Source: Lingula anatina (Eukaryota; Brachiopoda; Lingulata; Lingulida; Lingulidae). From it: a DNA stretch of 50,604 bases. A program made the position numbers and the translations under genes. Below the pieces are notes generated by a model that worked only from the letters and a program-made list of their open reading frames with translations, had not been told where the DNA came from and made no database searches. The stretch lies in the NCBI RefSeq assembly GCF_001039355.2, contig NW_019773711.1, forward strand, positions 7,128-57,731. The letters are read 5' to 3'. How positions within the stretch are numbered: the first letter of the stretch is position 1; each line of letters starts with the position of its first letter. Shown here piece by piece: positions 35,462 through 48,400 of the stretch.

Positions 35462-38400
35462 TGCTGTTCGAAAACACCAGAATAAATTTATTTTGCTGTT
35501 TGATGTAAGACAGAGTTATAAATTTAAGATGCAAACGGTTTTGAATTTCAGCCGAGTAATATTCAAGTTAACCACCCAATAAAATCTTTCATATTTAATA
35601 TGTATTTATATTCATATTTATTTAAAATATTTCATATTCCAGCCATGCCGTGCCCTTCGATATTACACTTGAAAAAAGATGGCGTAGAATTCAGCAACTC
35701 TACTACCAGGTACGGTGACGTCATCAACTTCACGTGTGCCCCTGGTTACGTGCATGAGGATCCCGCTGTAACCTCAGTGGCGGTCGGGTGCATCTTACAA
35801 AACGGAAGCAGTTCACCGACGTGGGAGATGGACCCCCCGCCTTGTTACGGTAATTATTCAACATATTATGGTGTGTGATTCGATATGAAATAACCATAAA
35901 TACCCTGTGGACAAAGCGCATTCAAGATGATATCGTACAAGAAAGTCAGGTCCGTAGGCTGCACCACCCCTCAAAAAAAAAAAAAAAAAAAAAAGATTCT
36001 TAGGGGATTTCTTTGGCATTCCATTTCGACCCACATAAAACATGGTTTACGTATTACGAAAATTGGATTGAAGCGTGTCCATTGATTTTCATTTATGACC
36101 TTGTCATCCCAGTTTGAATATATCGTTAGTATCCGTCTTACAGGATTACCTTGTCCAAATATGGCAATCCCAGATGACGTCAGACTGACAGTGACATCAA
36201 ACGTTGCTTTAAACGTCACAAACGGGTCATGGTGGATAACTGATGGTCGAGTGGGGACCACATATACATTTAATTGTGCTGACGAAAACGTGTTCCCAGA
36301 TGGTTCCTCGGAGTATGCTGTGACCTGTGTATGGAAGGGAAATGAATCAGGATGGAATAGAGAGGTCCCTTCCTGTAGAGGTAAGTCAACAGAAATTGAA
36401 TTAGCGCCATTCCTTTTAGACAATGGATCAGTATTTGCTATACTTAAAACATTATGCAACACAGGTTTGTTTTTCAGTAATTAAACAGCAAAGTGAAGAA
36501 ACATTTCATTCCAACTTGAAGTGTAAAAATGTGATAATTGATTATTACAAGCCAAGGTTTAACAAGACATCAGGTAGTCATGTCTGACGGCTCAAAATAT
36601 TTTATAATTATTTTGAACCTAACTTACGAAAAAACTACATCTGAAGGTTGTAGACCCCTATACTGAGAAGTAAAAGTACCACCTATGCTTATTATAACAC
36701 ACCAAACTATATTTAGAAGTCGTGGGCCTCTGTGCATTGCTAGGCTTCCTTTCTTTATGGGGTGCATTTGGATTCTTTGCATAGCTCACTTTACACTTAA
36801 TCGTGTCTTAAGAGACTTAAAATACACGGCATATTTTTATTTGTTAGTCCGTATTTATTAAACATCTAATTCGTGCCGTTTGTATCATGCATGAATATTT
36901 CAGAGAGAACGCTGACAGACGCACTGGTCATCTCCGCTTTAACAAGTCCTTCTGCCATTGAGGACGCAGTAAATAGCACACTTGGTTCTCTATCTTTGGT
37001 GGGTATTACAAAGAGTATAACTCTCACGTGAAGGGGCCTCCGGCAGCATGTATCACTCTGGTCCACGTAGCTTGATTATTTACGCATCGTATATGCAATT
37101 TAACATTCATATTTAAGTAGTAATATATTTTCTCTTGGGACGGTGATGCATCACCTGTTTTATAATTATATTCAGTTTTACTGTTGTCGTCACTGAACTG
37201 TTAAAGAGAAGCCGAACAAAACGGCTTGATTAACACTCAAAAAGGTTTAAAGATCATAGTGTCTACTTATACAGATGAAATCGGATAGTCGGCTGCGTTA
37301 TGTCGACTTTTTGATATTGGTCTAAAAACGAATAACCCACATTGTGTGTGTTCCGTCAAAAACCACTGCAATTTGTTGCCGTACTAATCAATACTTGTAA
37401 CTACTGATACCTGTTACATGTTCACTGGTTATATTTACTAATTTACCCAGGGCATGTTTCATCTTTCAGGATTCATCAAACCAAACTTTGGTCACTGAAC
37501 AACTGTCAGAGGTAAGCATTTGGTTATGACAACAACAATTATTGGTTGTTACTTCGAATATAAAATTGGTTTGTTTACTAAAGGGCTGTACGTCACATTG
37601 TATTAACTCTATATTTGCTTAACATTGAATACAGATTGTTGCCTTGATACACCCGCTTCGTACTATGTGCTTAAACAGCGCTTTATTACAGCTTTAGTTA
37701 AAAACGCATTGTCTCGGCTATGGGCTTATAATTTAATTTTAATAAAAAGGCAGTGCTTGAAAAGTTGGTTAATTGACAAGTATCAGTGTGTATGCAATCC
37801 CCACTGGCTATGGTTGTTACAGCACAGTATGTGCATGTGTGTATTCTTTAAGTTTACCAACGTTATTTTTATGGATTCATTGCTATCACATACCTTACCT
37901 TGAATGATGTTCCAGTTACGTGACGTCCTGATGACCAGCCTGTCTAATGTACTGGACACTGTCAGTGACGAGGCTGGACTGGTCAGTTTGGCCAACATGA
38001 TGTCCACAGTGACCAACACTGGGAGTGACCAGCTCAGTGAGAGAGCCATGGTAAAAAAAGATAAATGGATAGATAGGTTAACAAATTAAATAAATTAATA
38101 GTTACACGGATACGGATATATGTTTTAATAAGCGAGCTAAATTATAATTGATTCATGTCATTTTTGTCATGGACATAATGAGAGATCCATGCTTTTGTAT
38201 AAATCTACTTTTTAATTAGACAAGCGCACGAATTAATACCGTATTTTCCATAATTGTGTACTAAAATAAGTTAAAGAATGCTGTACATTCAAAACACAAT
38301 CAGATTTTTAACGAATGAATAAAGTTGCAATTAATGTACTTTTTGAGCGAAAATATACATCGGAATATGATTAAAATATTCTATTCCTACTGACATTCAC

Positions 38401-41400
38401 CAGCACAGCACTTAAATGATTTAAAGCCATTGATTTATTTGTTTTCAGGACCAAGCCGTCAATATGTCAAGTGCGTTATTGCAAAAAGTGACGTCAGCAA
38501 ACTATTCAACTACCGCCGTGACGTCACTGTTGACTTGTAAGTTCGTGTGTGCGTGCGTGCTATGCTTTGTGTCCATCATGGTTGTAATGATTAAAAAATG
38601 TGACTTCTTTATCATTCATGATGCACTTGCTCTCGCTTGAAATCGTTCGATATTTTTATTTCATAATTACAGCTGTTGCCGCAACTCTGGGAAATATCTT
38701 AGACATTGGTCTCTCAGTAACTGATTCTCCAGTCAATGGAACGACATTGGTAAGGAACGATTGTTATCTTTTTACCGAAAACCGCATTAATTAAAATATT
38801 GCAATGGGTGTGTACATGGTGTTACATTTACTAGTTCTGACCAAAGTTGTACATTTATTTGTCAAACCGTCCTAATATCTTGTATATTTTATCTTATTCA
38901 GTATAAATTAATAAACACCCAAAACCACTAAATGAAGTGGATTGTAGAAATAATGTATATGAATGGATTGCTGTTACTCTGATAATCACGATGATAATAA
39001 AGGCATATTTTCAATTTTACGTTTTCATTAACCTGTAAATCGGAAAGGTACGTAGCGTTATATAGAAAAATAAATATTATGATTTGCTTGTTCAACAGAC
39101 GACGTCTTTTCAATGAATGTATTTGTTCTGCACAGCTAATGCTTTTCAAGACCTGTCCCTTTGGACAGTTATTCATGTCCATACCGAAACCAATCGTTCC
39201 ATTTTCTTTATTTGTATATTTATTCATATACACAATGTTAACATATGCTTCTGTGTTCATTCTAGGTCAGTGTAGAAAAAATAGTGGAACTCATAAACTC
39301 GGTGGTTTACCTGATGGCATCTGTGTTGGCCAAATCTTCAGAGACGGATCAAATTGCCATTGAAACTCCGTCCATTTCCATGGCAGTTCAGAAGTTGCAA
39401 CCGGGCACAGTTTCTAGACTCAACTTGAGTACCTCATCGACTACATTGGGCATTAATGGAGTTTTGGAGCTTGACGAAGTAACGTTTGCTAAGGTGCGTA
39501 TATTGCGCGTTAAGAAAGCATTTTTTAAATTTAGTTGGAGGATCATCATCTTAAGGGTGGTACAATGTAGCTCTGCATCCTGAATGCACTCCTCGGTCTG
39601 TCTTGTCAGGCTACAGACTTTAATTGGTCGAGGATTAAGTGAACTTGTTGCTACATTTTAGGTGATTGCGTACAAAATAAACCCTTACAAGTACAGTGAA
39701 GGCGGAGAAAATATCACGTCTTACGTCACAAACGTTAACATGGCGTCGGAGAACGGAAGCGCTGTGAATCTTGGGAACGCCCATGTGACTTTTGAGATAC
39801 CCGTTGCACTAAGATTTCACGTGATAGAAGCGGATATAGGAAATGTCACAATGCAAAGGGGAATTTCTCAAACATTTAATATATCTGACAATTCTCAGAA
39901 CTTGCTTCTTGTCTCCCAAACGCCTCCTAACCGGAAGTTGTATTTCTACGGAAAGCGCGACGGGTTTGCTTACACTGACTCTTATGATTTCGTCATAGAG
40001 GTGGACAGAACGAAAGCAAACGTAAGTGTAACATATATATTGTATCAAATGTAAATGGTGCAAATTCACGCTTAAATCATTTTGTTAATTTTATTGTTGA
40101 TTTAATCAAATTTATAAGTGGTGTGCTCGAGATTATGTTTACTTTGCGGACAGTAAATTATAGTCGAACTTTCGGAACTTGAAAGGTAAAATAGACAAAA
40201 TGCAGAATAAATCGTTGAATAATATTCCGCAAAAACGGATTTGGAAATGAATACTGGAAACAATAATGTATAACAAAGACGTTTTTTATGTTATGTACAA
40301 ATGTTTGACCAAAGCGACATAGCCCCGCCATAAGAATAATATCAAATACACTATGACCAAATTTATTTTCAGCCAACAGAGAGATACGTGTACTCAACAC
40401 CTGTTTACTCCAACGAGCCGACTGTAAATAGCATCATGGTGGTTAATGTAAGTGACGGAACCTAGGATAATACATGAATATGCTTTATTTAAAAAGACAA
40501 AGGCACAAACTTGTCATTCAATTTGAATGAAAATACAGGATAGGGTGGTTGCTTATAAGTCGTATTTCAAAGAAAAGAGGAAGGGTATTTGGAAATACAT
40601 TGACATATTAGATTCTTTTCGAGCTGTTGATATTTGATATATCCTACTGTTATTTAATATAGTAGTACAGGGTACCATTCCGTATTCCAGATTTCCATGG
40701 ATAGCAACGGAGAGTTGTCAATATACGTACCTTCCGGAGGACTTCATGGGACATCTTTCTTCAATCTACTCATTCTTGCTGATGAGAATGATTTATGTAC
40801 GTTAAAAGATAAAACGAATTATAACATTATGTGGCTTGTATAAAGCACTACATCAATAACAAGAAATAACATGGTCTAAAACATGGTATTTTGTTGACTG
40901 CAAGGCTTTAACTTGTTTAAAGTACCAACCTTTCAAGTATAAGCAGATTTGATCTGTTAGAACAAGTTAAGTAGCTTGGAACCATTCTCGAAACATGCAA
41001 GATCACCTGATAAACTGCTTTGCGGAAGAGCCATTTAATATCATTTTTTATTGTACAGTTTTATATTTTTAAAATTCATTACAGGCACCAATACCAGCGG
41101 TTGTTACCAAAACCTTACCATTAAATGTATGGTGATTAGTCCCCAATATTATAGTGAAGGGACAAAATCGTGGAACACTTCTGTCGGACTACAGGTGTGG
41201 TTGACATATTCCAATTATTTAAATATTTGTTTATACGATGAACACATGGTAAAAAGTGAACACGAAAGTCGAATTCACTTTTTACAATTTGTTTTTTTTT
41301 TGTAAATTTAACTTTTTGTGTCTCAAGGTCAGGTGAAACATATGGAGCTGCCAATCATTGCTTTTATTTCTATAATTCCATATCGTAACCCATGTTTCTA

Positions 41401-42445
41401 ATTTGTTAATAATCAATAAGAATGTGTCATTTTTGAATGATTTTTGTTTCGCTCCAGACAAGCAGTGTTACCACAAACGGAAAAATGACATTCAAGAGCA
41501 ACTTTTTCGGATCATTTGCCGCTGGACTTTTTATTCCGCCAAACACAATCGACTTCGACAAGGTTTTCGCCAGTTTCTCTGCACTCTTATCTCAAAGCCC
41601 GCACGTTCTCATCGTTATGTGTTCTCTGTTTGTGCTGTATTTTCTATTTCTTATATGGGCGAGGAGAAAAGATAATCAGGATGATGAGAAGGTAAAGTCT
41701 GTTGTGAACTTCCCTTCCGTTTTTTATTTAATGAGGATCACTTAAAAGTATTTTTCTGTCACACGTCCAATTCTAAATAAAAGGTATGCACTATCAAAAG
41801 AGAATTTGTCGTTATAGTTGCTCACTCAAAATCGGGATCAAATGAATTTAGTAATTTTTCAGTTGCATTGCGAGCTTTAAATTTTGCTTGTGTGTCACTT
41901 AAATAAAAAACTAACAACCCATTCATCGCTGTACATTGCAGTGGGAGTACACTCACCTAATAGAAAATGACCGCTACGACAGAGGCAAGTATTTACTAAG
42001 TGTGTACACTGGTGTGAAGTCCCCGGCGAAGACGACCGCCAAGCTGTTTGTAGTGCTGTATGGCAAAAACGGCCAGACCCAGCCTAAGGTTCTGATGGAC
42101 GGACGCCGGGAGGTAGGGGGTGGAATATGATTGACCATTCATGAGATGATTTTTAAGCAATATAATTATCTTTTAGTGTCGGTATTTTCAAAACCATGGC
42201 TTTTGCAAAGTTACTTGTCTTGACATTTATAAACCTATTGACCAGGGGTGAGGTCACGTCTTGGCCTAGCATCGACCCGAAACTGGGATAATTGACCGAC
42301 GCCCATCTCAATTATCATCATTAATCATTTATTATCTGATTGATATGTTAATCAATAAATTATTACGGATAATAAGAATTGGGTTAATTTATTAATTAGT
42401 AGATCAGTGACGGTTATCAGTGAGGAGAATTGAGGTAATTAAACA

Positions 42446-42486
<41 letters not shown>

Positions 42487-45400
42487 AATCGCACTGCCTT
42501 GGCGGAGGTCTGGTATGAGCTCTCTAAGTACTGTTGTACTAAGTGCTTTTTGTAAGCTTCTGAAGCGGTTTGACTTGTTATGGCTTGATTAAAATGGGCA
42601 ATATTTTTTCATTAGAATTTCACTAGAGGAGCGGTGAACAATTTTGTCCTCACCACGCCTGAAACAATTGGCAAGGTTACACATCTACATATATGGCATG
42701 AGGAGACAAAAAGTAGCGGGGACTACTTCCTGGAGAAAGTTGTCGTGTACGATATCCTGCGAAGGGAAAGGTAGGTTGTCAACGCTTTTTAACCAGCTGA
42801 AAAAAAACAGATAAATAAGAAAACCAAATTAAAAAACTAACTTAATTTTATACTCTTTATGTTTGAAAATGTGCCAGTTTTATATTTGATAAGTTTAAAT
42901 GTCCCGAGAAAAATGATTCCGAATTCAGAAATTAAAAACTATGATGAACGACTAATTCAAATTCGGTAATATGCACACATTTAGATGTGTATCTCATACA
43001 TAGTAGTGCACAGTAATGGAAATAGGGGATACTAATAAAGTATGAAATATTGTATTTTAGCACGTGTGTACGTGCAAACACGGAAAATGGTTTCAGTAAC
43101 GGCAGCAACATGAATTTGACAAAAAGGAGATCTATGCGAGCGTCAAACTCGATCAGCCTCTGACTGTGCAATTTTCCTAAATACACTGGATGGCTGATTA
43201 ACATGCACAGGCTGCATTAATTTGAAATGGAATTGTTTTACTCTTTCGGTTGGATGTATCCGACATGTTGGGTTCGTCCGTTTATGCATTTATGCATCCA
43301 AAAACAGGCGTTGCAGGAATGATAGTCCACTAGGCACCGTATACGTCCCCTATACTTACCCCAATACTCATACTAACCCTAACCTACCCTGTAAATCTAC
43401 TAATCATGTGGGACCCGGAACTTCCATTCTTAGGACTACCATTACTGTCACAACGGAATTGAACATCGGGTCTTATTTATTGTAGGTCCCATTACTTTTG
43501 CAACCAGTGGTTATCAATGTCAAGGGGAGACCGGGCCAGAGTTCGCTTTTTGGCGTCCGCAGACTTCGAGGGAATGAACGACTTCAACCTCCTCCTCACC
43601 AACAACGCCAGCAAGCGTTTGTTTGACAATCATCTCTGGTTCTCGGTGGCAAAGAGACCAACGCCCAGCAGACTGTCAAGGGTGGAGCGTCTCACCATAT
43701 GCATCGTGGTCTTATTTCTGTGCATGGTCTCCAATGCCATGTGGTTTACAGAGAGTGAGGACACAACGACCGGTAAAACATCCAATATCTTTAAATGCCT
43801 GTTTTATTTCAAATTACTAATCCACGTTTTATTGTGGAATCACAGTGATTGTTCTGTCAATAGTCCATAGGATTTAAATTTTAAGGGAAATGCACGATCA
43901 TTAACCAGTTTATCAGTTAAGATATATTGCACAACGCATTTAATACTCAAAGTCTCTTAGAACATGGAATGAATGTCTTGAATTGGAAATGTTTTTAGAA
44001 AAGAATCAAAACCACCATTATTCTAGGCATACAAGTAGGACCTATTAGGATCACGTTTAGGCAGTTGTGGGTAGGCCTCGTAAGTAGCGTTCTGGTTGTT
44101 CCTCCCACGCTCATCATCCTTGAAGTCTTTAAACGAGGCAAACCAAGAAATTCCTGCACCAGCATCTTCCCAACAGAGAGGATCGATGGCCACCAGGAGA
44201 ACAAGTCTCTCGAAAAAGGCTATGAGAAATTCTACTCAGCTCTACGAAAATTAATCACAAAAGAAACACATAACAGCCCCAGGTATAAGAAGAAAGATGC
44301 TATCATCGACATGCTCGCCGACCTTCAGTTTGAAATGGAAGAAGAAAAGAGGGCGTTATCTCTTAAGGGGAAACGAAAAAGCAAACCAGTCAGGTTTCCG
44401 TGGTGGGCCGTGATATTCGGTTACGTTCTTGCTTTCTTGGCAGTCTTCACGTCGGCGTTCTTCACCTTGTTGTACAGTCTGGACTGGGGTCCGGAGAAGT
44501 CCACGGACTGGCTCCTCTCTCTTATCTTCTCTCTGACGCAATCCATCGCTCTCACGGAACCGTTGAAGGTATATTTTTTTTATTAATATTACTGGCGACC
44601 GTCCAATTGGGGGATGCTTAAAATGTGTTTTGAAATAATGTTTCCTTTATTTCAAATAGGATAATATAACCTTCCAGTCGACCGTTTAAAAGTGATTTTC
44701 ATTCACATAAAAGCTCATTGATTTATAACCTTTGTTATGATTCCCTTTATTATAAGTACGAGAGTACATCTAAAGTGTTCGTTGAAAACACTTTTCATTA
44801 ACAAACGGATATCTACCTTTGTCTACCCCCAGGTCTTGCTGGTTGTGGTGCTGATGTCGTGTCTGCTGAAGATGCCAGGGGATGAGGAAGAGGAAGAAGA
44901 CATGGTGATAGCGGAGCACGCGCCCCCAAAAGGTTCACTTTTCATCATTGTTATTAACAGGATTATTACCTCCATGAGTGTTTGCTTGAATGAAATGACA
45001 AAGTTGAAATTACGGGATTTTAAACTCATTATATGCAAAAAAAAAAAAAAAAAAAACATTCAATGTGTATGTACCCGTATCTTATTTTTTGCTGTTTTTG
45101 GTTTTCTTTAAAACAAAAATACATTCATTAATTTTATAACTGTTTTAAGATTAATTTTTCTCCAGTGGTTCCACCGAAACCGAACTTCATCCCCGTCGCT
45201 GACAAAGTCGTCAACTTACAGAGCCTGCGCACTAAAAGACGGACGATGAGGAAAGATCTTCACCTTACTGGGAAACTGAGAGAAATACTCTTACATTTTC
45301 TTTATCTTTGTCTACTGTTGGTTATTTGTTTTGCCAACAGAGACAAAAATTTCTACCGACAGAACCACAACTTACAGAACAGCTTACAGTTGGTTGATAT

Positions 45401-48400
45401 AAGGTTTGCTAAAGTACGTATTTTATGATAACATCCCCAAATCACACTGTAATATCGAAAACTATGGGAGTATTTTGTAACCAGGTCGAGCAGATTTTAG
45501 TATATTTCATGTCTGCGTCATCTGTATCATTTTGTTATTCAGAATTTTTAAAAATACTTTTTGCGGTTAAATGCTACATTTTGCTTATAATAACAGCCAT
45601 ATATCTGGTACAGGTAAACCAGATCTAAATATATAAATTAGGTTTTTTATTTTTAATCAGGTACAGCGGATAGAAACCATCTTCTCCTGGTTAAATGACA
45701 CAATTTTCCCGGCCGTTTTTCCCACTGAAGATTACAATGGCGACCCGTACACGGAGGTAGACGATCTAGCCTTCATCCGGGACATGAGGGGGCTGCGTCT
45801 GGGACCCTTGCTGCTAAGACAACTAAGGGCGAAAGAAAGTAATAAATTCAATGGTTAAAATTCAAAGAAAAGGCCTTTAATGAATTGATGTGTGCAATGT
45901 ATGGGCAAAAATGAAAATTGCGGATCTTACCATGCACATAGTAAACGTGATAAACCAAATATTAAACTTCATGAACAGGTTTACATATTCATATAATTAT
46001 CCATGTTAGCCGACAGTTCAAGAGTTATTGTTGACTATGTTGACTACTGTTTACTAGTTGTACTTTTATGCTCCCCATTTAGATGTGATTCAACTGTTAT
46101 CATTTTAGAATCCTGCCAGACTGCAGATTTTATGAGCAAGTACTTCAGTGATTGCATCGCAATGCTGAGCCAAGGAAGAATGGATAAAGGCGCTTATGCT
46201 CCAGGTCCGTAGGTTTGAGTACTTATAATACTCCTTTATGTCTTTATCTCATGTTGTCCTATATTCAGAATTGTATACATGTACTTGGTAATTAGAGAAA
46301 TAGTTTCAGTTTTGTTATATGGTTTTGCCTTCAGAGTTATCTCACCTAACCAAGTTGTTTTACGGTATTTCTAGGTTGGGTAGCTTCAACCACGAGCAAC
46401 GCTTCACGAGTGACCCAAGCGTTTGTATACTCTGCCCCCTCCAGTCGTAACGACTTGACCGTCTACGGTCATCTTGACCACTACGAGGCAGGCGGGTACA
46501 TGGTGGAGATTAACTCGGCCCAGGACAGCGTTCACACTTTGGCCAGTCTTAAAAACCTTAACTGGATTGATCGTTTGACCAGAGCGGTGATTGTGGAACT
46601 TACCGTTAACAACGCCAATGTGAACGTCTTCTCCATGGTTCGAATCATCGTGGAACTGCCGGCAATGGGAGGGATATTTATCAAGAAAGAGCTGGTCAGT
46701 TTCAGACCTTACCCTTACGTTGAACCCTTCGACTTCGTTCTTCTCATCGTCCAAGTCATCTGGGCACTGTTGGTCATCGCACTGTTGGGGACAGAGGTTG
46801 TTAAAATGGTCAAATTAAAGAAGCAGTATTTTCGCCAGAGTTGGCACTACATTGTGCTAGGGGATCTCTGCCTTGCGTTCACTAGCATGGTGTGCTTTGT
46901 ACTCAGAACTGTGTACACCATACGGGCGGTTGAGGATGTGAAGAATAGCCGAGGTAAGTCCCGGTATTAAGTTAGATAGGTAAGATGTATACGTATGATA
47001 ATTTTGAAAATAATAATGCAGATAGCTCACTGGGTTTTATGGGGCAGGGTGCCCATATTCAGTGTTATAGGTAAATCAGATTATGTAAATTGGGACAGAC
47101 CGAAAACGAGCACTTCGAACATGAAGTTTTTGCTCCACAATAAATATATAATTCGCTTATGCCTACTGGAGTATGTAATATTAAATTGTACGTAGGCGAT
47201 TGCCGGACTTCATATTTCGGTCACATAACCCATTAACGTGATAATCGACAGGCAAATATTTTTCAAGCGGGCTAATTAGTTAAGTCACAAAGCTTTCATA
47301 GAAGCATATCTACTCTGTTAATTCTGTCTGACACGTGACCTTGTTTTTCAGGTCATTTCGTTGGCTTTGATCGGGTCGCCATCTGGGACAACGCCTACAC
47401 AGTTACCATCGCCATTGACCTCTATTTGGCTACTCTACAGTTATTTCGGCCACTGACCTTTAATAAGCACCTTGCTATTGTCCAGTCGGCTTTGAACCGA
47501 GCGTTTATCGCAGTGACCACGTATATGTTCATATTTGGTATTTTACTATTTTCCTATGCACAGGCTCTGAACTTGGTGTCTGGTCAGGTCATATCTGCAT
47601 TTCGGACACTTCCCTTCGCCATGTTGAATCTATTTGGTGTCATGTTGGGGGTATTGAAATACTCCCATATTATAACAGCAGAAAGCTTTCTTGCTAGGAT
47701 GTTTTTCACAGCCTTCACCATGACCATGAATTTCATTATCCTGAATATGTTTATATCTATAATAAATGATGGACTGACCGAGGTGAAGACAAACGAAGAG
47801 CTCCAGGATTACGATGAAGAATTGGCGGAACACGTGTGGACTAAACTGGGCTCGCTAGTACGGGCCATATTTCGAAGGAAGGACAATTCGGCTCTTTCTG
47901 GTGAAATTCCAGGTATTTGTACTCCACACTCTTTCTTTCTAAATTCATCTCTAGTTTTAATCGTTTATACAATTTTTAACCATCATTTTCACGTGTTTTC
48001 TACAAATGTAAGAATTAACCGTTCACATCATCTGGAGCAAAGGTCTACACTGTACCTATATTCCTGATATGGCATGCTTTCCAAATACAAGTAAGCACAC
48101 CTGCATTTTTACTTTCGGAAATTTTGGTGTCTTTCAGCGGCTAAAGGATCACCAGAGAAGAAAGCAGATGCGACACTTAGTCCCAATCCTCGGGGAGGTG
48201 ACGCTACGGCGAAAAACGGTGATCCCCGTCCAAAGAAACAAGGACACCGACGACATAGCAAGCCCAAATTGACTTCCTCAAGAAAAGATAGAAAACAGAA
48301 AAAGCTGAAAATTTGCATTGTTGCTTTCTCGCAAAAGGGACAAAGATCAAGCAAAATAGCAACGGAAAATAAGTGGAAGAGTACGGTAAGGTATTTTTAA

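Noticed and set aside
35971-36462. 163-codon minus-strand frame
   Set aside because: Antisense to CCP19 and ends in a Phe run from an A-tract; a shadow frame.
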